DNA of 64,000 bases. Origin: Gongronella butleri. Its lineage: Eukaryota; Mucoromycota; Mucoromycetes; Mucorales; Cunninghamellaceae. Under the pieces are notes generated by a model. It ran no database searches. It saw only the letters and a list, made by a program, of their open reading frames with translations, and had not been told where the DNA came from. The stretch covers positions 53,797-117,796 of the forward strand of contig JAIWZP010000075.1 in NCBI GenBank assembly GCA_025201375.1, in the 5' to 3' direction. Shown here piece after piece: positions 11,841 through 23,389 of this stretch (within the stretch, counting starts at the first letter, position 1; every line of letters begins with the position of its first letter). The position numbers and the translations under genes are program-made.

Positions 11841-12551
11841 ATCCAGAAAACAGCGAAAGAGCGCTAATTGTGATTTTCTAGGCCGTTGCCAAGTCGACCC
11901 TTTCTAGCTTGCCCACCGGGGAACTCGCAAATATAGTCCACCACCGGTTTACTTTTTTTCGGGCGGCTGACTTTTTGCCAAAATGTCTGTTGTTCATACA
12001 TCATTTGTCCTTTTTTAAAAAAATTTAGTAAGAGGCACCTGTAAAAGACCTTTATGATGTTTTTTTTTACTACGCGCTTGCCACGCAGCCCGTTGACGTG
12101 CCTCCGTCTGGTCAAAGATGACCCCTCCCATTGCAAGCGCCCCAGCAAAAGGCTTGCTTGTGCAACAACAGCGTTACGACTAGAAGCCATGATGCGGCAT
12201 TGGCCCGGCAGAATGGTTTGTAAATTCGATGGCGGCACCAAGGCGAGGTAATTGAACAAATATCGGCCGCTGGGAACTTCAACTTTATTCTGTTCTTCCT
12301 CGGCAAAAGTTGATTTTTGTGCAACGGAAGAACGTGGCGGCCCGTTTCCCCGCATTTCTTATTTTCAATCATCACGATCGCTGATTGGATGATTGCTACA
12401 TTGAATTGGGCAGGCCTTGTGTGACCCTAAAAGCCAAATTTGGCAAGAGGACAAGAGGCAAAAAGAAAGAAAAAAAGGAGCGTCCCTTCAAAACCCCCCC
12501 TTTTTTTTTTTCTTTTTTGTTTGACACTTTTTTTTTTTTTTGTTCGTTTCG
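11841..12551. other. Gene-free stretch between repeat copy B and the TMEM135-like gene
   Basis: A 163-codon minus-strand frame (12355-11864) exists but resembles nothing known to me and has no splice or start context that persuades me. The right end, from 12480, has long T-tracts typical of the promoters of this genome just upstream of the ATG at 12552. Confidence 0.4.
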
Positions 12552-14463
12552 ATGCACGTCAAGCGAAAAGAGACGCCTATCCAGCAGACGCTTGCGGCTG
12601 TGCAGCACAAGTTGCCTCCGTCGCTGCGTGGCCCGTTTATGACGGCGGTGCGGGCGTATGGGTTTGCGTGGGCGCTAACGACGGTGCCTGCGCTTGTTGC
12701 GGCGCTCATCAAGGTGGCCGTTGGGATGGCCAAGCAGCCCAAGGCAGCGTCGTTTGCGCCATTGCGGCGGTTCTTTTTGAAAACGGTGCCGCGCATTCTT
12801 CACGGCAGCGTTTTCCGCAATGGGCTACCTTGGCTGCTGACGGGTGCGCTTGCAAGCCCCGCGTTTGTGTCGCATTTTCTGAAAAAGACGGCGGCGGCGA
12901 CACAGACCGACAAGCAGGCACGCAGGACGCATCAATGGGTCGATTCGCACCAAGCACTTGTGCGGATGGCGTCTGTGGCGTCATCCATGTGGGTTGTGCG
13001 CCGGATGTTCCCCAAATTCAAGACGATGGAATTCACGTTCTTTGCGCTTGTGCGCGCATTCGACATTGGCGCCCATCGCGCCGCCGCAAATCCCGCCATC
13101 CGCGCCATTGTGCCGAGCTACCTCTTTGACCATGGCACCGTCATTGTCTTTACCATTGCATGTACAGAAATCATGTTTTCTTGGTTCTACGCGCCGTCAA
13201 GGCTGCCAAGGTAAAAAAAAAAAAAAAAAAAACAGGCGGGCCACGGCAAAACCCTATTGAGAGGGGCCACAAATGCCATTGAAAAAAAAAAAAAATTGGA
13301 CATGGTGCCACTACCCACGGAATTGGAAGGGGGGAGGCGGCTAAAGTGATGCAAAAGTCATGCGTGCAAGGGAAAAAAAAGGGAGGGGGCCCATGCATTG
13401 TGGAAATTGTTTTGTCTCACCATAGAATCTCCTTTTTTTTTTGTTATTTGTTGCTTTAGTGGCTATTCAAGATGGATCACCAAGATGGCTGAGATGGATG
13501 TGCGACTGCTCGAGGCTCTGCGCAAGATCCGCAGTCGTGAATGGATCTACGGGGTAAAAAGGCGATTCAAAAAAAAAAAAAAAGAAAAGACAGGGCAATT
13601 GACGCCATTTTTAGGAGGACACAGGGATCAATGACCTGCTGGGCAATTATTGCCTGGATATTGGGCTGCCATATGAGATGGGGTTGCCATCGCGCGGGCG
13701 CATTCCCTGTACGGTGGTGCACGGCGGCCAACCGTGGGGTTGCGAGGTCAATGCGTTGACCCGGTTCTCCAAAGGGTTTGCCAAGGTGTTTTTCGTAAGT
13801 TTTTATTTTTTTTTCGCCATCGTATTTTACCATTGACACATGGGTTTTATGGGTTTTATGGTTTTATAGCTGTATTTGATGGTGCATGGTATGCCACCGT
13901 TGATGTTCAAGCGTCAAAAGCTGTGTGCCGAGTGGCCTGGCAGCGCGGTGCATATTCTAAAGTCGACGGTGCGGTCGTCGGCGTTCCTGGCGACGTTTAT
14001 TTCGTCGATTTGGTACACGATTTGTCTGACGCGCACGCGGGTTGGGCACCAGGTGCTTGGCGCGGATCAGACGCGTCTGGATGATACCCTTGGGCCTTTG
14101 CTTGGGAGCATGGCGTGTGGTCTGTCGCTTTTCATCGAGAATGGGCGCCGGCGTGGCGAAATGGCCCTGTATGTCGTGCCGCGCGCGCTCTTCTCCGTCA
14201 TGGACCGCCTTGTCGCGCCGTGGTACCACAAGGGCCGAACATGGGAGCCACATGTGGCCGAGGCCCTCGAAACCATCGCCTTTGCCGCATCCATGGCCAC
14301 GATTCTCGATGCCATGTTCAAGGACAAGACACAGGTTCGTAGCTCCGTGCGTGGCCTGCTTTCATGGCTCATGAAGGATGAACTCAAGCAGCATGCCGCG
14401 GCCGCCAATGACGATCAGCCTCCTTCCACTCCTTTACCAATTGATACCTCTATTGCTCCTTGA
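12552..14463 (+). CDS. TMEM135-like multi-pass membrane protein
   Basis: Four exons, 12552-13210, 13460-13553, 13615-13794, 13870-14463, about 508 residues, all GT-AG. The N-terminal half has several hydrophobic segments and small basic loops (e.g. FAWALTTVPALVAALI, VIVFTIACTEIMFSWFY). The second half starts with RWITKMAEMDVRLLEALR and carries the cysteine-containing block PCTVVHGGQPWGCEVN, typical of the cysteine-rich region in fungal TMEM135 relatives. In animals TMEM135 acts on peroxisomes and mitochondria in lipid handling; the role in fungi is not established. The first intron follows CCAAG with a 20-base A tract straight after the donor. Family assignment rests on recalled motifs, not a search. 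Confidence 0.7.
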
Positions 14464-15096
14464 GAAAAAAAAGAAAGAAAAAAAAGACGCGATGTTTCTT
14501 TTTTTTTTTTTATTTTTTATATTTTTTACTTGACAATTCACGGAATAAAGCTATTTAATGACCTTTTTCCCATCCCAGTGAGAGCCATTGCAGTCTCTCG
14601 TAAAGTTGTGAAATGAAAATGACCATCCATTGCTTTGGTCCCATGCAAAAACAAGGAATAATAGTGTAATTGAGTTGCGCGCTCGTAAAACAGACGAAGG
14701 AGCCACAGTGGGCGCGGCGATTGGCGATCAATGCATTGGTGAGACCTCGCCAAAGTGTCTGCGCGCGCGGATCTCGCTCTCCATTTCACACGCCTCTTTT
14801 TTTAATTTTTTTTTTTTGTTTTTAGGACGCGCGGCAGTGGCCAGCTCCCATTGGTGCGCGCCATTGGCTGGGCTGCTTGAGATGGACCACAAGAAACCGT
14901 ACAAAAAATCAATTTCCGGGCTAAGAACGTCCAACCAAAAGCGAGACCAGGGGCACTTTTTTTTTATCTTTTAAAAGGGGGATAAGGTTGGGAGGCTTTT
15001 TCAGGGCCGTGTGGTACCCATTGAGGGAGAAAGCATGCTCATTTTTCTTCTTTTTGCATCAGCCACTTTTGAAGATTTTGCTGAATGGCTCTTGTG

Positions 15097-15132
<36 letters not shown>

Positions 15133-15495
15133 AGGGCTGAATCCGTGCCAATTGGCCCAATTGGCCCAATTGGCCTTGCTTTCAGGCTGGGCGAATGACC
15201 AAAGCGGGGATGAGTTGGGGGTGGGGGGGCCAATGCCTTGATGGCGTGCCCATCTCTCCTCAAATCGAGGCAGAAAATCAGCCATTTGGCGCCGACAAAA
15301 AAAAAAGAGAGGTTCGTTCCTTTTCTTGCCTTCTCCTCTTTTTTTTTTTTTTTTTTTTCTCACCCACGCTATTTTTTTTTCTTTCTTTTTCTTTGTTCTG
15401 TTTCCTTTACCCCTTTTTATTTTTGCCCTCTTTTTTTCTCATCTTTGAGTCTTTTCACGACGAGTTCTTCTTGTTTCAACCTTCATTCCTGCGCC
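14464..15495. other. Intergenic region with NF-Y-like sites upstream of the C2H2 gene
   Basis: An AATAAA at about 14544 probably ends the TMEM135-like transcript. Two inverted CCAAT elements (ATTGG at 14850 and 14863) lie close together. 15088-15128 is essentially one A tract, and 15320-15440 is an almost pure T/C stretch that likely forms the 5' leader of the gene at 15496. No coding region is supported. Confidence 0.45.
15147..15175 (+). promoter_or_regulatory. Triple CCAATTGGC direct repeat
   Basis: Three adjacent copies of the 9-mer CCAATTGGC, each containing CCAAT on both strands, about 320 bp upstream of the C2H2 regulator. CCAAT is the binding core of the fungal HAP/NF-Y complex, so a clustered binding site is plausible; this is inference from sequence only. 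Confidence 0.4.
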
Positions 15496-15627
15496 ATGGC
15501 TTCTTCTCTTACATACCAGCTTCGTCAGCACGAGCAGCAGCAGCAGCAGCAAGACGTTTATGATAAGAAGCCTCAGCCCACGCAGCTGCCGTCGCCGCCC
15601 AATTCGTCTTGCGACGACGACGAGCAG

Positions 15628-15659
<32 letters not shown>

Positions 15660-17006
15660 ACAGCAACAGGCTCAATTGGCAGCATCGGCAGCATCGGCAG
15701 CCACCGGCACATCAGCAGCAGCAGCAGCAGCAGCAGCAGGTGCATCAGCAGGGCTGGACCAACGCCGGGATTCATTACACACGCATTTCAGCGCACTGAC
15801 CTTGCAGGCTTTGTCTCTTCCTGGCAATTATACGATTGATCATGCCACGATCCAGGCGTCCATGCAGCAATGGCATCAACAACAGCGCCAGCATACCCCT
15901 TCCACCACCACGCATGGGCGCGCAACAAGCCCTGCCGCGCCAAGCACGTCCTTGTCTCCGATTCCCATCCATGCCTCAGCATCCGCTTCCGTCCGAAAGC
16001 CATCGCAATCGCATTTTCCAGCGTCGCCCTCGTCCGTCGCAGCGGCCACAGGCGGATTGACCATCCGCTCACATCGCCGTCCATCCATGGACCCACGGAA
16101 ACGTGGCGAATCGCCCTCGCTCAAAGCAGCAAGCTCCCTGCCCTCCAATCAATATCGCTGCGACGATTGCGGCAAATTGTACAAGAGTGCAAGCTGCCTC
16201 GCAAAACACAGATGGGAACACTCGGAAGAATGGGAATTGACGTCCAAATTGCTCTTGACAAAGCATCAGCAAGTTCAAATGCTCGAAGTAAGGCCCTTTT
16301 AAAGAACCATCGGAACTCGAGGTCGCATCACGCGGATCCCCTCCTCCCTTTTTTTTTTTTTTTGTTTCTCGTCTTTTTTTGGCCTTTTTTCTCATCTTTT
16401 CTTTTTTTTTTTTTGAACTAGGCGGCGGCGATTCTCGTGAGCATGGATCCGGCGGCTCAGCAGCCCACTGCCTCTTCTCCTTTCCAACATCAAGAAGAGC
16501 AACAGCAGCAACACCAATTTCCTTCCATGTCGCTACCCGCCAATGGCACGCTCGCATCGTTTGGCATCACCCCATCGTCGGTGCACGGCGTAGAAATCAA
16601 GCAAGAACACGCGTCGCTGCAGTATATTGAACCTGACAATGCCAACATTGTGGCCATGAGCCACAATGAGGCCGAGGAGGACGACTCTGACGTCGACATC
16701 CTGGACGATGACGACGACAATGACAATGGCCATGGCAATGGCAATGGCACCGTCGGCTCGTCCACGGCTTACACCACCACCCACCACCACCAGGCCACAC
16801 CCGTGGACCATCAGCAACACAATCACCGCTTCCAAGATGATGATGACGACGACGATGAACCCATTGACATTGACGATGACGACGATGATCTGCTTATGGA
16901 CATGGAACAAGACGATCAACCCTCCACCGACCAGCCCATGTACCCCATCATCCGCGGCGCATCCCAAGCAAAACTGCCCACATCCTTCTCCACTTCTGTC
17001 TCATAG
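15496..17006 (+). CDS. Fungal single-finger C2H2 zinc-finger transcription regulator
   Basis: Two exons, 15496-16287 and 16422-17006, about 458 residues. The N-terminus is low-complexity: polyglutamine runs (bases 15535-15760) and serine/alanine-rich sequence. One C2H2 finger begins YRCDDCGKLYK (about residue 220) with the His pair in KHRWEHSEEW, followed immediately by the conserved helix LLLTKHQQVQMLEAAAILVSM, which spans the intron and shows that the splice is right. The C-terminal exon is glutamine-rich and then strongly acidic (DDDDDDDEPIDIDDDD, DDDDDLLMDMEQDD), resembling an activation domain. The family is widespread in fungi; targets are unknown. AATAAA at 17148 likely ends the transcript. 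Confidence 0.82.
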
Positions 17007-17889
17007 TTTTTTTTTTTCTTTTTTCTTTTTTTATTCGCCCCCTCCCCTTCATTCGTCTTTTTTTTTTTTTTTTGATTTTTCCGCGTTTTTTATTTTGTAT
17101 ATTCTTCCCTCCCCCCCACTTTTTTTCGTAATGCCTGTAATATGATGAATAAAGATCCTGCGGGCCGACAGGTCCCTTTGTCCCTCTTTGAACTTTAAAA
17201 GAGTGCCATTGCCTGCAAAAAAAAAAAAAAAAGCAATTCCAAGAAATCGCCATGGTTCGGTGCCCTGTGCGCAATGCGTCTTGTTACATTGCTGGGAATT
17301 GGAGGAGCTGGCTGACTTTTAATAACATTGGCCAGGCACGTGCCGAGAAAATACCGCCAACATGTCAACAAATCGTTCATTTGGGCTAATTTTTTTCGCC
17401 CAGATTGCCCAATGGATGGCCCTCCATGGCCGCTGCAATGAGTAAAAGACATGAGACACCGTGACTCCTTGCAATGTTAAGCTGCTAACAAGGAAGCAGA
17501 ACAAAAAAATGATTTACGGCAAAATGGGGCTGTTTCTCGCGTTTTCCAGGTGACCACGAATTTCCTGCCACTTTGAAATGGATCAAGACAACTGCCTCCA
17601 ACAAAAGCACATCGATCGCGCGCAAAGCGAAACCTCGATGAGCATATTTTTGGACATTTTTACACTGAAAACACGGAATTACGCGTTTTTTTCTTTTGGG
17701 AGAGATTGCAAGACCTGCATGGTTCTGTTCAACTTTTGACCTCCACAGAATGGCGCGGCAACCACCTGTTGTCAATTAGTATAAATAATACGAGCATCTC
17801 GCCGCCCTTAAAATAGGAATTGTGGCAAAAAGGTGAAAAAAAAATCCATCTCTTTCTTCCGCCCTTCTTTCCCTTTTTTTTCCCTCGTC
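17007..17889. other. 3' UTR of C2H2 gene and duplicated upstream region of paralogue 2
   Basis: T/C-rich 3' UTR to about 17160 with AATAAA at 17148. From about 17290 the sequence matches the upstream region of paralogue 1 (10390-10990, reverse strand): shared blocks include GCTGGCTGACTTTTAATAA-like sequence, CAAATCGTTCATTT, CCTCCATGGCC and CTTAAAATAGGAATTGTGGC just before the gene. No separate gene is seen. Confidence 0.5.
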
Positions 17890-19217
17890 ATGCGCGAGCC
17901 CACTCGACAGGAAGCCGCTTGCTTTATTTACGACACGATACCCACCGAGAGAAACGCGAGACTTGCGCTGGAACGATTACACGCGGCTGGACTCGAACCC
18001 GTTGTGGACGCGGAGGCCAAATTGTGCAAGCCGCTTGCATTGGCAACGGCGAAGATTGACAAGGAGCCGTGGCGTTACAAGCGGCTCGCTTCTGTGGCTC
18101 TGAATGACGCCGCGCAAACAAATAGCGTGGAGAATGCAAGCGACCATGCAAGTGATGCTAATGTCAGTCAAAGTGCGCGCCACGACGCGCGTCCCGACGA
18201 TCAAATCATTGACGACCAAATCATTGACATCTCGTCGGAGGATGATAATGATGATGATCAAGAGATCAACGCTTCAGCCGCCATCAGCAGCGACGATCCG
18301 ATGATTGCGCCTTCCGAGACCCTTGCAATTGACGTCATTGAACACGTCTTCATTGAAGAGAACGTAAAAGGCGTGTCGTACCGCTTATTCATGGACAACA
18401 AGACCGTGTTCCGCATCCTTGCTCCTTACTTCAAGCCGGGCGCGCTGCAAGAGATCCTCTTGAGTCGGTGGATGGGCCGTACTAGCAAATGGGGAAAATT
18501 GAAAACCCAGCACCGCAAGAGTGGTCGTCACTACAATGTCGTTAAAAAAGCATATCGAGGTAAAAAAAAAAAAAAAAAATATAAAAAAAGGACGTGCACG
18601 GACAAACGAATGACTCTCCACACCAGATTTCAAATGGACCCCAAGCGTGGAAAAGTGTCGACAAAGAATCCGCAACATGGCTGCTACGCACGTCACCGTC
18701 GGGTTGGCCCCAGATGCGCCGGATTCGCTGCCCGCCGACGCCAAGAAGAAAGCCATGGAATTGTTGGCGTTCCGATTGCGCCACAAGCTGCTTTGCCAAA
18801 ACGTCTTTGCATCCGCCCCATCTGGTGCGCCCGGCATCGACGGCAAAATCTCAGGTAATGCCGCCAAAAAAAAAAAAAAAAAAAAAAGGATTTTTTTTTT
18901 ACTTTTTGATTTCCATAGATCTCGTCCAATTACTCAACAGAGAACACCGCGAAGTCCGTCTTGTTGCCATCGACCTCGCAGACCATTTCGACAATATCGT
19001 GCAACTCAAAGCATTCCTCACGTAAGTTGCATAAAAGCAAAGGCTTTTTTTTTTTTTGCAAAATGCTGACTTTTTTCAATGTGGCAGGGCCAATTCGCGT
19101 CTTGATGAAATTGTCCTAGACCTTGGCAAACAAATGGACGTTTACAAGCGCAAGGACCTCAATAATGACACGAAGCTCATGAAGCTGCTTCGTGGTAATC
19201 ATCCAGAGACGATTTAA
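17890..19217 (+). CDS. Paralogue 2 of an unrecognised four-exon gene family
   Basis: Exons 17890-18559, 18627-18854, 18919-19021, 19088-19217 (GT-AG), about 376 residues; exons 2-4 have the same lengths as in paralogues 1 and 3. The N-terminus starts MREPTRQEAACFIYDTIP. The acidic linker contains a duplicated DDQIIDDQIID followed by ISSEDDNDDD (about 105-125), a phospho-SIM-like arrangement. The middle block reads HVFIEENVKGVSYR and YFKPGALQE; the C-terminal exons give AFRLRHKLLCQNVF, VQLKAFLT and a lysine-rich KLMKLLRGNHPETI end. No known domain is recognised and no function is assigned. It is directly followed by paralogue 3 in the same direction, without a tail repeat between them, so the pair looks like a local tandem duplication. 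Confidence 0.78.
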
Positions 19218-20012
19218 TACGCAATTGTGTCCCATTTGAAAACTTATCCCCACCCCCACGTGCTCTGCATTGAAAAAATAAAAAAACCATGGATGAGCTG
19301 AATGCATTCTTATTGTTCCTCACAGCGTTGGTCACCTGGAGAATGCAAGTCATGCTTTGATTCGCAGAAAACTGATCCATTTTGTGCACCTTTTTATGCG
19401 TTGTGCGTCTTTCACTGGATCAATGAGACTGTGAGCATGCTAAGCGGCCAGAAATTGAACCATACCGTATCGGCTAGACGTGTGCCGAGAAAGTTCACAA
19501 AAGAGCACAATTCTTTTTTTTTGTTTTTGGCCTATCGTTGCCAGGTCATTTGGACATAAGACAACTTGGCTATCATACTAGCATCGTTGAGCTGCTGACA
19601 AAGGAACATGACATGAAATGCGATTTTACGGCAAAATGGGGCTTTTTTCTTGCGTTTTCCAAATACCCACGAATTTTCTGCCACTTTGAAATGGACGCGA
19701 CGGCTACTTGCAACCAAATCACATTGATCGCACGCAAAACTAAGCTCGATGAGCTCGTTTCTGGACGCTTTTAGATTGAAAACGCGAGATCGCGCGTATT
19801 TTAATCTTCAGACAAAAAAAAAAAAAGTTTCTCGGCAAGGTCTGCATAGATCTGTTCATCTGGACAAAACGGCGCGGCAACGCACCTGTTGTCAACTAGT
19901 ATTATTAATGTGTGCGTTTCACCGCCCTTAAAATAGGAATTGTGGCAAAAAGGTAAAAAAAAATCCATCTCTTTCTTCCGCCCTCCCTCTTTTCCCCCTT
20001 TTTTTCCTTTTC

Positions 20013-21340
20013 ATGCGCGAGCCCACTCAACAAGAAGCCGCTTGTTTTATTTACGACACGATGCCCACCGAGAGGAACGCGAGACTTGCGTTAGAACAAT
20101 TACAAGCGGCTGGACTCGAACCCGTTGTGGACGCGGAGGCCAAAGTGCCCAAACCATTTGCATTGGCGACAGTTAAAATTGACAAGGAGCCGTGGCGCTT
20201 CAAGCGGCTTGAGTATGTGGCGCTCCATGACGACACAGCAAGCGAAAATGAAAGTGACCATGCAAGTGACCATGCCCGTGATGCCAATGTCAGCCAGAGA
20301 GCAGGTCGTGACGCACATCAAGACGACCGAGCTATTGACATCTCGTCGGATGATGATCATCATCATCATCGCGAGATCAACGTTGTTGCAGCCGCGACCA
20401 GCAACGCCGATCCAATGTTTGCGCCATCCCAAACCCTTGCCATCGATCTCATCGCGCACATTTTCATTGACAACAACATAAAAGGCGTGTCGCACTACAA
20501 ATTCATTGACAGCAACGCCGTGTACCACATCCTTTCTCCTTATTTCAAGCCGGGCACGCTGAAAAATGGCAGCTTGAGGTCATGGATGGGTCGTTCTTGC
20601 AGATGGGGAAAAGCGAAAACATTGCTCCATTGTGGACAAACCAAGTCAGGCCGACACTACAATATCGTCAAAAAAGAATATCGAGGTAAAAAAAAAAAAA
20701 AAAAAAAAGACGTGCACGAACAAATTATCGACTCCCGCACCAGATTTCAAATGGACCCCATGCATGGAAGAGTTCCGACAAAGAATCCTCAACATGGCCT
20801 TCACGCACGTCACCGTCGGTTTGGTCCCAAACGTGCCCAATTCGCTATCGGCCGCCGCCAAGAAGAAGGCCACGGAATTGCTGGCGTTCCGATTGCGCCA
20901 CAAGCTGCTTTGCCAAAACGTCTTTGCAACCTCGCCATCTGGTGCATCGGGCATCGATGGCAATGTCCTAGGTACACATGCATTTTGCGCAGACAAAAAA
21001 AAAGAGTGGTTTTATCTTACTGTACTTTTTGATTTCCATAGATCTTGTCCAATTACTCCAAAAGCAGCACCGCAAAGTCCGTCTTGTTGCCATCGACCTT
21101 GCAGACCAATTCGACAGTATCGTGCAACTCAAAGCATTCCTCACGTAAGTCGCATAAAAGTAATTTTTTTTTTTTTTTTTTGCAAAATACTGACTTTTTC
21201 AATGTGACAGGGCCAACTCATGTCTTGATGAGATTGTCATGGACCTTGGCGAACAAGTTGACATTTACAAGCGCAGGGACCTCAAAAATGACATGAAGCT
21301 CGTGAAGTTGCTTCATGGCCGTCATCCTGAGACAACTTAG
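20013..21340 (+). CDS. Paralogue 3 of an unrecognised four-exon gene family
   Basis: Exons 20013-20685, 20744-20971, 21042-21144, 21211-21340 (GT-AG), about 377 residues. It keeps the N-terminal MREPTQQEAACFIYD block, the acidic linker with AIDISSDDDHHHH (about 108-120), the middle HIFIDNNIKGVSHYK and YFKPGTLKNG block, and the C-terminal AFRLRHKLLCQNVF and VQLKAFLT blocks. By eye about three quarters of residues in exons 2-4 match paralogue 2. Downstream it runs into 500 bp of sequence shared with paralogues 1 and 2 and then tail repeat C. No stop codons or frameshifts interrupt any exon. Function unknown. Confidence 0.78.
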
Positions 21341-21859
21341 CATGCAATTGTGTCCCCTTTGAGAATCTGCTTCCCCACCCCCGCATTTGCCCTGCATTGA
21401 AAAATAATAGTAATAAAGTGGATGAGCTGCATGCGTCCTCATTGTTTCTCGTAGGGTCCCTGGAGAGTGCAAAGGATGCTTTGATTCGCCGGAAATGGTC
21501 CATTTGCGTACCTTTTTGAGTGTTGTGTGCCTTGCAATGGATGAAAAGAGGGATCAATGTGGCCGTGAGCATGTCAAGTTGCCTTGATTTGAATCATATT
21601 GGCTAGACGTGTGCCGAGATGATTCACAAAAGAGCATGATTTTCTTTTTTTAGCCTATCGTCACCTGCCTACTTTTGCTATGACTGCCTTCAGTTGCAAC
21701 GTAAGGCTCTGCTGAGCTCTGAGCTATCTTTTCAGACACAGCTTTGACAGAGTTTGGGTAATTACAACGTCTGTCATGGCAAAAAATGAGCTATTTCGTT
21801 GCGTTCATGTTCTTTGTGGACGAATATACCATCTATAGGGAAGCGAGGTCATTGAATCG

Positions 21860-22830
21860 ACGATTCCAAGCTTTGTCGTTCAAATGAACCCGCCCTTGGA
21901 GCTTTGCAATCAATGGATGCCGCGCAATGGCGATGTTTTAAAATCGCCAATTTTCCAAGGGGGCACAGTCGGCCCCGGGAAAATCGTGAAATTTAGGTCC
22001 TCAGATCGCCGCACCACGTATCATATTCATATAGTAGAAGCCAACGTTTTCACCGGCGAAAATGCATTAAAAAACAGGTCTTTCGTGTCTGGTACTCGCG
22101 TAAATCGCGAAAAGCTGCGAAATTTCATCTCAAGGCAAATTCAACGACTAGTGCTTGTATCTCTGTGAAGCAAGCACCACCAGAAAGAGCATGACTCGCT
22201 GCGTACGTGGCCACCGGTGATCGATGAAAAAAGTGATTTTTTGGCGCTTTTGACACGGGTTCAAAATCATATATAATTTTCAACGCGTGAAAAAGCGCGT
22301 CAAATGTCGATTGCTACGCCTCTGTTCAAAGTCAAATCCATGCACCTGACGCGTCTCTTGCTAGTGGACGCGTCGACGCGGCTCGACGGATGCATTTTTC
22401 CCGAGCAATTGTGATTGAAAATAAAAATTTAAAAATGACCATTGCTCGTCACAGAGCAGATGGACCGCGCTCTTTTTTGGCATTCTTGGCCGTTTCTCGT
22501 TGTTGGCTTTCCTGTGCGTGAGTTTAGAGCGAATCTGGCGACCTGAGTTTTCAATTTTGGTTTTGGGGCTCGCTCACGACTAAATTTTGATTTGCGCGTG
22601 GCACGTCCAGACGCCTTTTGACACGTCAAAACTTTTGTCAGGATGGCGTTTCTAGTCTGTTGCTTCAAGTTTAGATGCGTTTAGAGGCTCAGCAATTGTT
22701 TGTTTTAGTGAAATTCGACTGAAATTCCTCAAACTCCATTCTTTTGCCCACCTCTTGTACATAGTACGCCTTGAACATCTCAAATTTTGTGTCATGATTT
22801 TCACGGCCACAAAGAAACATTTTATCCCAA
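21860..22830 (-). repeat. Dispersed tail repeat, copy C
   Basis: Reverse complement of copies A, B and D. Together with paralogue 3 it forms the same gene-plus-tail unit as paralogue 1 with copy A, in mirror orientation. Conserved blocks include ATGATTTTGAACCCGTGTC-like sequence near 22260, CAGAGCAGATGGACCGC near 22455 and TGGGCAAAAGAATGGAG (reverse strand) near 22745. Confidence 0.75.
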
Positions 22831-23138
22831 ACGGAGCCGAGATCGAATCGCTGTAACGCCAGAAATCGCAAATTGATCGGATTTTGCCGATTTTTATAGC
22901 CGCCGCGCCCCTCAAAGTAGCATTTGACAATTGCAAGTCGCGTCTCATTACAAGTTCTAGCAATCCAATTACCTAGTCGTGGTGTTTCGGGTGCCTGTGC
23001 AGTAACTCGTTGATGAGCAACGGCTGATTTTAGTGGTAAAAAAAAAGGAACGCGCTTAGATCTCCCGCGAGAAACGTTCACGTGCGATTCCAAATCTGCA
23101 GTTGTGGATGGCCGAGGGGCAAATGCAACGGATGACAA
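22689..23138 (-). CDS. Doubtful 149-codon frame at the outer end of tail copy C
   Basis: An open frame on the minus strand, convergent with paralogue 3, whose last 60 codons (around LRFLALQRFDLGS and VGKRMEFEEFQSN) lie in DNA that is similar to 7500-7690 and 46780-46900. In those two other places the frame is interrupted by stops, so this is either the only intact copy of a second element gene or a chance opening. The protein matches nothing I know. Confidence 0.25.
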   Translation of the reverse strand: MSSVAFAPRPSTTADLESHVNVSRGRSKRVPFFLPLKSAVAHQRVTAQAPETPRLGNWIARTCNETRLAIVKCYFEGRGGYKNRQNPINLRFLALQRFDLGSVWDKMFLCGRENHDTKFEMFKAYYVQEVGKRMEFEEFQSNFTKTNNC

Positions 23139-23389
23139 GTTTTATGAAACCATTGGCTTGGATGCTGTCGAGGCAAAGGATGACATACGAGCCCGTGCGC
23201 GGCCATGCATGGTGTGACGCGAAGCTGCATGAACCAAAAGACCAATCAGATGGCCCAAATTGACCATTTTGAGCGGTTTCCGCTCGTTTGGTCAATGCAT
23301 TTTCGTTTTGTTCTTCTTCCATTTTTCCTTTTTGATTTTTTTTTTTTTGGCGAACAAATGCCGCAAATTTTATTGAGAATTGAGTAAGA

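Noticed and set aside
11864..12355. 163-codon minus-strand frame between repeat B and the TMEM135-like gene
   Set aside because: No recognisable motif, no counterpart in the other repeat copies, and a second frame overlaps it on the same strand.
15080..15130. Long A tract as a possible retrotransposed poly(A) tail
   Set aside because: Comparable homopolymers occur in almost every intron and promoter of this window, and there is no processed gene copy or target duplication beside it.
16533..16967. Valine/isoleucine-rich minus-strand frame that looks like a membrane protein
   Set aside because: It is the complement of the poly-Asp coding stretch of the C2H2 gene; GAC/GAT repeats read as GTC/ATC on the other strand.
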